Shown: piece after piece, positions 14,452-20,991 of the stretch
How positions within the stretch are numbered: position 1 is the first letter of the stretch
Layout: each line of letters starts with the position of its first letter
NCBI GenBank assembly: GCA_045617625.1
Contig: JAZLJA010000013.1
Coordinates: 1-27,834 of the forward strand
DNA: 27,834 nucleotides
From: Firm-04 sp045617625
GTDB lineage: Bacteria > Bacillota > Clostridia > Oscillospirales > Ruminococcaceae
Reading direction: 5' to 3'
The notes under the pieces: model-generated
Seen by the model: only the letters and a program-made list of their open reading frames with translations
The model's database searches: none
Told to the model about the DNA's origin: nothing
Made by a program: the position numbers and the translations under genes

Positions 14452-15123
14452 TGTCTCATCCGTATTGGGGATTTCTTTTTTCGAGGGCTTCAGGCACGAC
14501 CACACGATAATAATGATCTGTGCAGGCACACCCACGAGGAAAATTTTCCAGAGGTTATATCGCAAAAACGACAGATAAATCGTTGCGAGCGATGACCACA
14601 TCAGCACCGAAATAATCAGGTAATTCGCCCTTTTGTTGAACCAAAGCGAGTTGAAAACCAGCACGACGATCGCGGTGAGGGGCAGGGCGTAGAGAAACAT
14701 CAGCGGTGTGAAGCGGATGTCGGGCGCGAAGGTGTCGAGAATGACAAACGCGAGTGTTGCGATGAACCAGACCAGCAGGCTTGCGAGCGTGGTGATGACG
14801 CGGCGGTTGCGGTTGTGGATTTTCTCGTCGCGAATCAGAAATGTCTGCGGCGGTGCATCGGGTTCTTCGGTGAGCTCTGTTTCCTGCGGGATATTTCGTG
14901 CGGCGCGTTCTTCCGGAGATGACACCAAATCATCCAGTGTGACATGGTATAAATCCGCTATTTGTTTTAACACAATCAGATCGGGCAGCGATTCGCCGCG
15001 CTCCCATTTCGACACGGCTTTGTCGGAATAGTGCAGCAATTCGGCAAGTTGGAGTTGTGTCAGATGGTGTTCTTTCCGCATGGCGGAAAGATTTTCCGCA
15101 ACAATTTTCTTAAACTGCTCCAC
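14437..15123 (-). CDS. membrane-anchored XRE-family transcriptional regulator
   Basis: A 228-residue protein. Residues about 5-65 are a Cro/C1 helix-turn-helix: IVAENLSAMRKEHHLTQLQL, AELLHYSDKAVSKWERGESL, PDLIVLKQIADLYHVTLDDL. A charged linker (residues 66-105) leads to four hydrophobic segments, for example VITTLASLLVWFIATLAFVI and IFLVGVPAQIIIIVWSCL, so the regulator is likely tethered to the membrane. Such proteins are common in Firmicutes; the signal is unknown. The start is GTG 15123 after AAAGGAG. It diverges from degV, and repeated CTCTAC/GTAGAG elements between them may be its operator. Confidence 0.88.
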   Translation of the reverse strand: MEQFKKIVAENLSAMRKEHHLTQLQLAELLHYSDKAVSKWERGESLPDLIVLKQIADLYHVTLDDLVSSPEERAARNIPQETELTEEPDAPPQTFLIRDEKIHNRNRRVITTLASLLVWFIATLAFVILDTFAPDIRFTPLMFLYALPLTAIVVLVFNSLWFNKRANYLIISVLMWSSLATIYLSFLRYNLWKIFLVGVPAQIIIIVWSCLKPSKKEIPNTDETIADA

Positions 15124-15152
15124 AAGCCCGTCTCCTTTCCGAATTTACACTT

Positions 15153-15181
15153 ATTATATCATACTTTCAAAAAGAATGCAA
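15153..15181 (-). promoter_or_regulatory. promoter of the XRE regulator gene
   Basis: Reverse-strand TTGCAT, 17-bp spacer, TATAAT, 30 bp before the GTG start. Confidence 0.8.
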
Positions 15182-15199
15182 GTACGTGAATACAAAAAT

Positions 15200-15249
15200 C
15201 TCTACTGTAGGTAGAGCGTCGTTTTTGTGCATTCTACTGCAACTCTACG
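15200..15249. promoter_or_regulatory. candidate operator: CTCTAC/GTAGAG repeats
   Basis: CTCTAC-TGTAG-GTAGAG (15200-15216) is a perfect inverted repeat. TCTACTG recurs at 15233 and CTCTAC at 15244. All lie between the divergent promoters of the XRE gene and degV, a natural place for an autoregulatory site. Confidence 0.45.
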
Positions 15250-15278
15250 GGCAGTTTAAGCGAAAAAGGAAAAGTATC

Positions 15279-15307
15279 GTGACATTTTTGGCTTCTTGCG
15301 GTACAAT
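15279..15307 (+). promoter_or_regulatory. promoter of degV
   Basis: GTGACA, 17-bp spacer, TACAAT, about 40 bp upstream of the gene. Confidence 0.7.
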
Positions 15308-15345
15308 ACTATTACAGACAAAACCGCGAAAGGAGCATGATTCTG

Positions 15346-16224
15346 ATGAGCGATAGTCAAAATTATGTACTGATCACTGACAGCGCGTGTGACCTCTCAC
15401 CCGAGATGCTTGCACGTTTGGGTGTACCGTTTGTTTCGTTAAATGTGTTTTTTAAGGATGCCCCTGCACAGCCCTGCAATCTGCACGGCAAGGAATTTTA
15501 CGAGGCATTGCAGGATGGAAAAGTTGCCTGCACCTCTGCGGCGAATCTCTCAGCATTTCGGGATGTGTTTGTCCCGATTCTGGAGCAGGGCAAGGACATC
15601 CTGTATCTCTCGCTTTCCTCGTCGCTCAGCTGTATGCACGCGACCGGAAAAATGGCTGCGGACGAGCTTGCGGCGGAATATCCTGACCGAAAAATCGTGG
15701 TGGTGGACAGTCTTTGTGCCTGCATGGGGCTTGGGCTGATGGTCTATCATGCGGCGGAATTGCGTGAGCAGGGCATGAGCCTTGATGCACTTTCGGCGTA
15801 TCTGCTTGAAAATCGCCTGCACACGATTCATTGGTTCACGGTGGATGATCTGATGTTTCTGCGGCGCGGCGGACGCATCGGCGGTGTGTCGGCGATGGCA
15901 GGGACACTGCTCGGCATCAAGCCCGTGATGTGCATGAATGATGATGGCAAGCTGATGGCTGCGGGCAAGGTGCGCGGCCGCAAAAATGCGCTGCTTGCTC
16001 TGGCGAAGCATTTCTCCGAGGAATGCGAAAATCCTGAAGGTACGGTGTTTATCGCGCATGCCAATGCCGATGAGGACGCATTGTTCCTCAAAGAGACGCT
16101 GATGAACGAGTATGGTGCCAAGCAGGTGACGATCGGCGAGATCGGCGCAGTGATCGGCGCACATGCAGGTCCTGCCACGATTTCGATTTTCTTCATGGGA
16201 ACTGCACGCGCAAAAACCGAGTAA
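15346..16224 (+). CDS. DegV-family fatty acid-binding protein
   Basis: A 292-residue DegV protein: YVLITDSACDLSPEMLARLG at the start, CTSAANLSAFRDVFVPILEQ, LYLSLSSSLSCMHATGKMAA, VVDSLCACMGLGLMVYHAAE and LMFLRRGGRIGGVSAMAGTL followed by LGIKPVM. Relatives (FakB) bind a fatty acid in a deep pocket and present it to a fatty acid kinase FakA. No fakA is in the window. I prefer ATG 15346 because AAAGGAG lies ten bases upstream; ATG 15337 is only one base after that site. An 11-bp inverted repeat overlaps the stop codon (16205-16236). Confidence 0.9.
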   Translation: MSDSQNYVLITDSACDLSPEMLARLGVPFVSLNVFFKDAPAQPCNLHGKEFYEALQDGKVACTSAANLSAFRDVFVPILEQGKDILYLSLSSSLSCMHATGKMAADELAAEYPDRKIVVVDSLCACMGLGLMVYHAAELREQGMSLDALSAYLLENRLHTIHWFTVDDLMFLRRGGRIGGVSAMAGTLLGIKPVMCMNDDGKLMAAGKVRGRKNALLALAKHFSEECENPEGTVFIAHANADEDALFLKETLMNEYGAKQVTIGEIGAVIGAHAGPATISIFFMGTARAKTE

Positions 16225-16291
16225 GTTTTGCGCGTGTCTGATTCTGCGGGGGAGCTGCCCTGACAGCTGCCCGCCTTTCAAATTTTACATT

Positions 16292-16320
16292 GGGAATCCG
16301 AAGCGGATTCCCTTTTTTTT
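16292..16320 (+). terminator. terminator of degV
   Basis: GGGAATCCG and CGGATTCCC with an AAG loop, followed by eight T. Confidence 0.92.
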
Positions 16321-16324
16321 GCAC

Positions 16325-16352
16325 AAAAAAACCCCTTACAAAATGTAAGAGG
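16325..16352 (-). terminator. terminator of the tRNA operon
   Basis: On the reverse strand CCTCTTAC and GTAAGGGG (one G-T pair) enclose ATTTT and run into seven T. Confidence 0.85.
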
Positions 16353-16360
16353 TTTTGGAG

Positions 16361-16435
16361 GGTGGGTAAAGGGATTCGAACCCTTGATCTTCGGGACCAC
16401 AATCCGACGCTTTAACCAACTAAGCTATACCCACC
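16361..16435 (-). tRNA. tRNA-His (GTG)
   Basis: Reverse complement folds as a tRNA: eight-pair acceptor starting with the extra G(-1) opposite C73 (GGTGGGTA/TACCCACC), D arm, anticodon loop TTGTGGT, T arm AAGGG-TTCGAAT-CCCTT. The anticodon GTG and G(-1) identify histidine. CCA is not encoded. The anticodon stem TCGGA/CCCGA has an A-C mismatch at the pair next to the loop. Confidence 0.93.
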
Positions 16436-16473
16436 ATATCTATGCGGAGCAAGCTCCGATTTGTAAGCAAAGA

Positions 16474-16547
16474 CGCGCCTTATTGGATTCGAACCAATGG
16501 CTTACTGCTTAGAAGGCAGTTACTCTATCCAGCTGAGTTAAAGGCGC
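16474..16547 (-). tRNA. tRNA-Arg (TCT)
   Basis: Acceptor GCGCCTT/AAGGCGC, D arm, anticodon stem ACTGC/GCAGT with loop CTTCTAA (anticodon TCT), T arm ATTGG-TTCGAAT-CCAAT, discriminator G. CCA is not encoded. It lies between the Gly and His genes. Confidence 0.95.
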
Positions 16548-16552
16548 ATACA

Positions 16553-16626
<74 letters not shown>

Positions 16627-16677
16627 ATAAGCTATTGCAGTTCGGTCTGTCCACGCACTGCCTGCACTGCATGAACC

Positions 16678-16706
16678 ATTATACCAGAAATTGATACGTT
16701 TGTCAA
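16678..16706 (-). promoter_or_regulatory. promoter of the tRNA operon
   Basis: Reverse-strand TTGACA, 17-bp spacer, TATAAT: a perfect consensus, 52 bp before the first tRNA. Confidence 0.92.
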
Positions 16707-16774
16707 GTGAAAATCAAAAGAAATTTGCAAAAAGGCAGTCAATCGGAAAGATATGTGAAAAACGCTTGCTGAGG

Positions 16775-16802
16775 TTGACATTTTTGGGCTTTTTGCTATA
16801 CT
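16775..16802 (+). promoter_or_regulatory. orphan promoter facing the antiporter gene
   Basis: TTGACA, 16-bp spacer, TATACT on the forward strand, with no forward gene after it. A transcript would start near 16809, carry the hairpin GAGCGCG/CGCGCTC (16820-16843) and run antisense into the antiporter gene. Confidence 0.5.
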
Positions 16803-16860
16803 TTCTCAGGGCTAGAAAGTGAGCGCGACAGTCATGCCGCGCTCTGCGAAATATTTACGG

Positions 16861-18171
16861 TCAGGGTGTCAGATGGTCATGCACATTTTCGAGTGCTTCC
16901 TGCGAAATCGAAGCGATTTTTTCCTCGTTGTGAACATTCTTCGTGTTTTGTCCGCGGAAAACGAGTTTCAGCAAAATCGGGCAGAGAATTGACGAGCATA
17001 TAATCAGAAAAATCGTTGCCACCAGCGGGTCGATGCCCACCAGCACACCATCTCGATAGCAAATCATGCCCGCACCCGTCGCGTAGACAGCCAGAGCGAC
17101 CTCGCCGCGTGCGATCATGCCGCAGCCTGCGGTCAGCGATTCGCGCCCGTTGTATCGGAAACATCTTGCGACCGCGCCGCATCCGACAATTTTGCCGATG
17201 ATACCCACCGCGACAAACACCATCACGAACAGCAAGCTGCTCGGCACAAAATTGCTGAAATCTGCGCTGATGCCGATGTACGCGAAAAACATGGGGGTGA
17301 ACACCATATATCCGCTGACGATCACCTTGCGGTCAACGAAATGGCTGTCGCCCAGCCCCGAAAGCATCAGCCCCGCCATATATGCGCCCGTGATGGCGGC
17401 GATGCCGAAGAATTCCTCTGCGCAGTAAGCGAACAGCAGGCACATGGAAAGCGCAAAGATGCTTGTGCGGCGTTTGTGCGGATAAATGCGGACCATTGCA
17501 CCGAACGCTTTGCGGAGAATCAGACCTGCGCCGATGGTGAAGACAAAAAATCCGAGCACATGGAGGCAGGTTTTGCCGATGCTGCCCTCGCCGCCCAAAC
17601 CGGTGATGATACTCAGCACCACAATGCCGATGACGTCGTCGATGATGGCGGCACTCAGCACCGTCGTGCCGATTTTGGTTTTGAGCTTACCGAGTTCGCG
17701 CAAGGTCTCCACGGTGATGCCGACGCTTGTTGCGGATAGAATGCATCCGACAAACAGTGCGTTCAGGAGCAGGTCGTGATCCTTGGCGGCGGAAAATCCG
17801 CCCATGAACAGCAATGCCGCGCCTGTACCGAGGGCGATGGGAATGAACACGCCTGCGAGCGCGATTGCTGTTGCCGCGACGCCGCTGCGTTTCATTTCAC
17901 GAAAATCGGTTTCCAGACCGCTGGAAAAGAGGATAAACACCACGCCGATCTGTGAAAAGCTTTGCAGCACGTACATTTCAGCGGTGGTGGGGTGAATCAG
18001 CCCGTGAAACGAATCGCAGTGGATGAAAAAAGCGGGACCAATCAGCAGCCCTGCGAGAATCATGCCCACCACCTGGGGCAGCCCGATTTTTCTTGTCAGC
18101 ATACCGAGTGCTTTTGTCGCCAACAGAATGATACCGCAGTCAAAGAGGATATTCATGACATTGAAATCCAT
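16861..18171 (-). CDS. CPA2-family cation/proton antiporter (Kef/NapA type)
   Basis: A 436-residue membrane protein from ATG 18171 (AGAAAGGATT upstream); a longer TTG start at 18198 is less likely. It has roughly 12-13 membrane segments. Family marks include GLPQVVGMILAGLLIGPAF, LSATSVGITVETLRELGKL and AAIIDDVIGIVVLSIITG. The adjacent Asp pair in IIDDVIG is the ion-binding site of electrogenic Na+/H+ exchangers of this superfamily, and RGEVALAVYATG is the conserved late helix. There is no C-terminal RCK/TrkA domain, unlike KefB/KefC. It follows glyA but a strong terminator lies between them. Confidence 0.88.
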   Translation of the reverse strand: MDFNVMNILFDCGIILLATKALGMLTRKIGLPQVVGMILAGLLIGPAFFIHCDSFHGLIHPTTAEMYVLQSFSQIGVVFILFSSGLETDFREMKRSGVAATAIALAGVFIPIALGTGAALLFMGGFSAAKDHDLLLNALFVGCILSATSVGITVETLRELGKLKTKIGTTVLSAAIIDDVIGIVVLSIITGLGGEGSIGKTCLHVLGFFVFTIGAGLILRKAFGAMVRIYPHKRRTSIFALSMCLLFAYCAEEFFGIAAITGAYMAGLMLSGLGDSHFVDRKVIVSGYMVFTPMFFAYIGISADFSNFVPSSLLFVMVFVAVGIIGKIVGCGAVARCFRYNGRESLTAGCGMIARGEVALAVYATGAGMICYRDGVLVGIDPLVATIFLIICSSILCPILLKLVFRGQNTKNVHNEEKIASISQEALENVHDHLTP

Positions 18172-18205
18172 GCAGAATCGAATCCTTTCTTCTGTCAAAA
18201 CACGG

Positions 18206-18237
18206 CAAAAGCAGGACGGTGGTTCGTCCTGCTTTTG
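18206..18237 (-). terminator. terminator of glyA
   Basis: CAAAAGCAGGACG (18206-18218) and CGTCCTGCTTTTG (18225-18237) form a perfect 13-bp stem with a six-base loop. The A-rich and T-rich ends could work in either direction. Confidence 0.85.
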
Positions 18238-18264
18238 TGTGATGATACATAGTTATGAGATTGA

Positions 18265-19518
18265 TTATTCGTAGAGCGGATATTTTTTGCAGATTGCGTT
18301 GACACCCTCGCGGATGGCATCTGCCTTGTTTTCAAAATCGGTTGCGCAAAGGTACATAAATTCTGCGATTTTCTCCATATCCTCGGTGACAAGACCGCGG
18401 CTGGTGACAGCAGGCGTACCCACACGGATACCGCTGGTGACATTCGGCGACTCAGGGTCGTTGGGGATTGCATTCTTGTTGACGGTGATATACACCTCAT
18501 CCAGACGATGTTCGAGCTCCTTACCGGTCATGTGAACAGGGCGGAGGTCAACGAGCATGAGGTGATTGTCGGTGCCGCCGGAAACGAGGTCAAAACCGCG
18601 GGCGAGCAAGCCTTTTGCGAGAGCCTGTGCATTGTCAACGACCTGCTGCTGATAAGCCTTGAACTCAGGCTTGAGTGCCTCACCGAAGCAGACAGCCTTT
18701 GCAGCGATAACGTGCATCAGAGGGCCGCCCTGAATGCCGGGGAAGATTGCCTTGTTGATCTTTTTCGCGATCTCCTCATCGTTGGTGAGGATCAAGCCGC
18801 CGCGCGGACCACGGAGGGTCTTGTGGGTGGTGGTGGTGACAACGTCAGCCAGACCGATCGGAGACTGATGCAGACCGGCAGCGACCAGACCTGCGATGTG
18901 AGCCATATCGACCATGAGCAGAGCGTCGTTGCTGTGTGCGATCTCAGCGAGTCTTGCAAAATCAATGGCACGCGGATAAGCAGAAGCACCTGCGACGATC
19001 AGCTTGGGGTGATGTTCCTTGACCAAAGCCTCGACCTTGTCGTAGTCGATGCGCTCGTCGCCGCCCAGACCGTAGGAGACGAAGTTGAAATATTTTCCCG
19101 AGAGATTGACAGGAGAACCGTGTGTGAGGTGACCGCCGTGCGCAAGGCTCATGCCGAGCACGGTGTCGCCGGGCTGGAGCAATGCGAAGTAAACAGCGGT
19201 GTTTGCCTGCGAGCCCGAGTGTGCCTGTACGTTTGCAAACTTGCAGCCGAACAGTTCCTTTGCACGCGCCACAGCGATATCTTCCACGACATCGACGCAT
19301 TCGCAGCCGCCGTAGTAACGCTTGCCGGAGTAGCCCTCAGCGTACTTATTGGTCAGCACGGAACCCATAGCCGCCATCACCGCAGGAGATACGATGTTTT
19401 CGGAAGCAATCAGTTCGAGGTTGCGTCTTTGACGGGCAAGTTCGGTGTTCATTGCCGCGCCGACTTCCGCGTCAACGGAAGAAACGTAGCCGATTGTGTC
19501 AATCAGGGAATTATACAT
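18265..19518 (-). CDS. glyA: serine hydroxymethyltransferase
   Basis: A 417-residue PLP enzyme converting serine and tetrahydrofolate to glycine and 5,10-methylene-THF, the main one-carbon source. Visible marks: LELIASENIVSPAVMAAMGS, NKYAEGYSGKRYYGGCECVD, VDMAHIAGLVAAGLHQSP, and the PLP-lysine segment VVTTTTHKTLRGPRGG. Length is standard. GGAAAGGATG precedes ATG 19518. It has its own promoter at 19582 and a 60-base leader with a short GGGGA/TCCCC hairpin. Its product feeds the same folate pool as formate made by the nearby pyruvate formate-lyase. Confidence 0.96.
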   Translation of the reverse strand: MYNSLIDTIGYVSSVDAEVGAAMNTELARQRRNLELIASENIVSPAVMAAMGSVLTNKYAEGYSGKRYYGGCECVDVVEDIAVARAKELFGCKFANVQAHSGSQANTAVYFALLQPGDTVLGMSLAHGGHLTHGSPVNLSGKYFNFVSYGLGGDERIDYDKVEALVKEHHPKLIVAGASAYPRAIDFARLAEIAHSNDALLMVDMAHIAGLVAAGLHQSPIGLADVVTTTTHKTLRGPRGGLILTNDEEIAKKINKAIFPGIQGGPLMHVIAAKAVCFGEALKPEFKAYQQQVVDNAQALAKGLLARGFDLVSGGTDNHLMLVDLRPVHMTGKELEHRLDEVYITVNKNAIPNDPESPNVTSGIRVGTPAVTSRGLVTEDMEKIAEFMYLCATDFENKADAIREGVNAICKKYPLYE

Positions 19519-19581
19519 AACAAATACATCCTTTCCGATTGTGCAGGGGAGGCAAATCCCCTTATTTTCAATAGCCTATCT

Positions 19582-19610
19582 ATTATACCATACATTTTAT
19601 GGATTTGCAA
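19582..19610 (-). promoter_or_regulatory. promoter of glyA
   Basis: Reverse-strand TTGCAA, 17-bp spacer, TATAAT, about 65 bp before the gene. Confidence 0.82.
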
Positions 19611-19630
19611 GTGCAAATCGAAAAAAAAGC

Positions 19631-19666
19631 AAAAAAATCCGCGCTGATATTACACAGCGCGGATTT
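19631..19666 (-). terminator. terminator of the cohesin-dockerin gene
   Basis: On the reverse strand AAATCCGCGCTG and CAGCGCGGATTT enclose eight bases and run into T-rich sequence. Confidence 0.9.
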
Positions 19667-19682
19667 TTGGAATCCGAAAGGA

Positions 19683-20522
19683 TTATTTCTGGGGCATATC
19701 AGCCTGAGTCAGCAGTTTTGCAACGAGCTTCAGGATGATGGAAGCATCTTTTGCGGTCAGAGCGTTATCACCGTCGCAGTCAGCGTTGGTCTTGCCCTGA
19801 GAGGTGATCGAAAGAGTGGTATCGCTGTTTGCAGCACGGCAAGCGATGATAGCGTCGGAAACAGTGACCGCACCGTCGCAGTTAGCATCGCCGTACAGCA
19901 CCTGACCGGGAGTAGGAGTGGAAGAAGTGGTCGTGGTGGTAGTAGTGGTTGTGGTGGTCTCTGCCTTGAACGAAATCTTGCCGTTGGTAGCAGAATAGCC
20001 ATAGGAATCGCCGTCCACGTTTGCGAACACGACATCAGCGTTGTTCTTGCCGGAAGAAGGATAGGACTCACGGCTTGCAGGAGCGATCTTCAGCTCAGAA
20101 GAACCGGAAGAAGCGGAAACAGAACCGCTCAGAGTGAGGAAAGTACCATCGCTCTTGATCCAGTTGGAGCTGTCGGTCAGACCGGTGGACCAAACGACAA
20201 CGATCTGAGAACCGGTGTCATACCAGGAGAAGACGGTATCACCCAACTCGCCTTCCTTGGAAGCGGCACCTGTATCGCCGATGGAGCCGAGCTTCACATC
20301 AGAGATCTTCAGGAAAGATGCGTCATAAGAGATTGCGAAATCAACAGTGTTGATACCAGAGGAAGGAACACCGGCAAGAGAAACATCAACAGAGAAGTTC
20401 TTGTTGCTTGCGTCAACTTCCTGAGAGCCGACCTTAACGGTAACGTCGGCAGCACTAGCGACCACTGTCAGAGACATAGCGGTCATAGCCATTGCCAAAA
20501 GGCTGGAAATCATTTTTTTCAT
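19683..20522 (-). CDS. cohesin-dockerin adaptor scaffoldin (ScaC-like)
   Basis: A 279-residue secreted protein from ATG 20522, after GGAGGAG. Residues 1-25 are a signal peptide ending VVASAA. Residues about 26-190 form a cohesin (VDVSLAGVPSSGINTVDFAI, FSWYDTGSQIVVVWSTGL). Then come a run of 11 Thr and SSTPTPGQ as linker, and a dockerin (about 213-279) with two calcium-binding repeats, DANCDGAVTVSDAI and DCDGDNALTAKDASIILKLV. One cohesin plus one dockerin is the layout of ScaC of R. flavefaciens, an adaptor that docks on a larger scaffoldin and changes which enzymes bind. It stands alone here, with no other scaffoldin gene nearby. Confidence 0.88.
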   Translation of the reverse strand: MKKMISSLLAMAMTAMSLTVVASAADVTVKVGSQEVDASNKNFSVDVSLAGVPSSGINTVDFAISYDASFLKISDVKLGSIGDTGAASKEGELGDTVFSWYDTGSQIVVVWSTGLTDSSNWIKSDGTFLTLSGSVSASSGSSELKIAPASRESYPSSGKNNADVVFANVDGDSYGYSATNGKISFKAETTTTTTTTTTTSSTPTPGQVLYGDANCDGAVTVSDAIIACRAANSDTTLSITSQGKTNADCDGDNALTAKDASIILKLVAKLLTQADMPQK

Positions 20523-20683
20523 GTTATACTCCTCCAAAGCATAAATCTGGATTCTGCATAGCGGCGAGTGTATGGAATGAAATTTATCTCACCGCTGCCA
20601 CATGTGAAGTGGAAGGTCCCCTTCTTCCTTCTTCATTCACATTATGCTACTATTATCTTAACTTAAACTGAAAAAAATAGCAA
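20523..20683 (-). promoter_or_regulatory. leader and likely promoter of the cohesin-dockerin gene
   Basis: A moderate promoter, TTGCTA, 17-bp spacer, TAAGAT, lies at 20655-20683 on the reverse strand. It would give a leader of about 125 bases carrying a long-loop stem, AGCGGTGAG with CTCGCCGCT (20560-20596, one G-T pair), before the ribosome site. Confidence 0.45.
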
Positions 20684-20700
20684 TGACTTATTGTATCATC

Positions 20701-20784
20701 TTTATGTCTGATTGCACAATCTTTTGAAGATTTGTATTGCGATATGAAACTATATTGCGGATAAACAGCAACATCAGACATAAA
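20701..20784. repeat. 12-bp inverted repeat in the cohesin gene-pflB control region
   Basis: TTTATGTCTGAT (20701-20712) and its exact complement ATCAGACATAAA (20773-20784) are separated by 60 bp. The spacer holds a partial direct repeat TATTGCG(G)ATA. The right arm ends 22 bp before the pflB -35 box, so it may bind a regulator. Confidence 0.6.
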
Positions 20785-20806
20785 ACGAAAATCTTTCTGC
20801 TGTGTG

Positions 20807-20835
20807 TTGACAAATATCTGCCTGCGTGCTATAAT
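20807..20835 (+). promoter_or_regulatory. promoter of pflB
   Basis: TTGACA, 17-bp spacer, TATAAT, a perfect consensus. Transcription would begin near 20842, giving a 150-base structured leader. Confidence 0.92.
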
Positions 20836-20846
20836 AAATGTGCAGT

Positions 20847-20959
20847 GGATGCTGACGGAATGTGAATTGACACAATGCATCGCTGCTGCGGGAAAAACCG
20901 CATGATGCCGACCGTCTGGGCAGTCGAAGTGCAGGGCGGTGTACGAGGCTGCCCTTTTT
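20847..20959 (+). ncRNA. ZTP (pfl-motif) riboswitch with overlapping terminator
   Basis: The leader matches the ZTP riboswitch layout. P1 is GATGC/GCATC (20848-20852, 20877-20881) enclosing TGTG/CACA. A second hairpin TGCGG/CCGCA follows at 20887-20902. GACGG (20854-20858) can form a pseudoknot with CCGTC (20912-20916), and the latter continues as CCGTCTGGGCAG, close to the class's conserved CCGCCUGGGCA. The same GGGCAG (20918-20923) pairs with CTGCCC (20949-20954) before five T, forming a terminator. Ligand binding would therefore hold the terminator open and turn pflB on when ZMP/ZTP signals a shortage of 10-formyl-THF. The folding is manual. Confidence 0.75.
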
Positions 20960-20991
20960 GTATCTATACTATATAATTAGGAGGATGCTTT

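Noticed and set aside
15200..15216. TCTAC-N5-GTAGA resembles the stem of a Cas12a CRISPR repeat
   Set aside because: It occurs once, with no spacer-repeat array and no cas gene nearby; it fits better as an operator between divergent promoters.
16205..16236. 11-bp hairpin (CACGCGCAAAA/TTTTGCGCGTG) across the degV stop, as a terminator
   Set aside because: It lacks a following T-run, and a canonical terminator lies at 16292-16320; it may only protect the mRNA end.
18508..19647. 379-residue open frame antisense to glyA
   Set aside because: Mirror of a clear serine hydroxymethyltransferase gene; no start signals or recognisable domain.
19920..19960. ACC/ACT microsatellite as a separate repeat locus
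   Set aside because: It encodes the poly-Thr linker of the cohesin-dockerin protein, a normal feature of such linkers.
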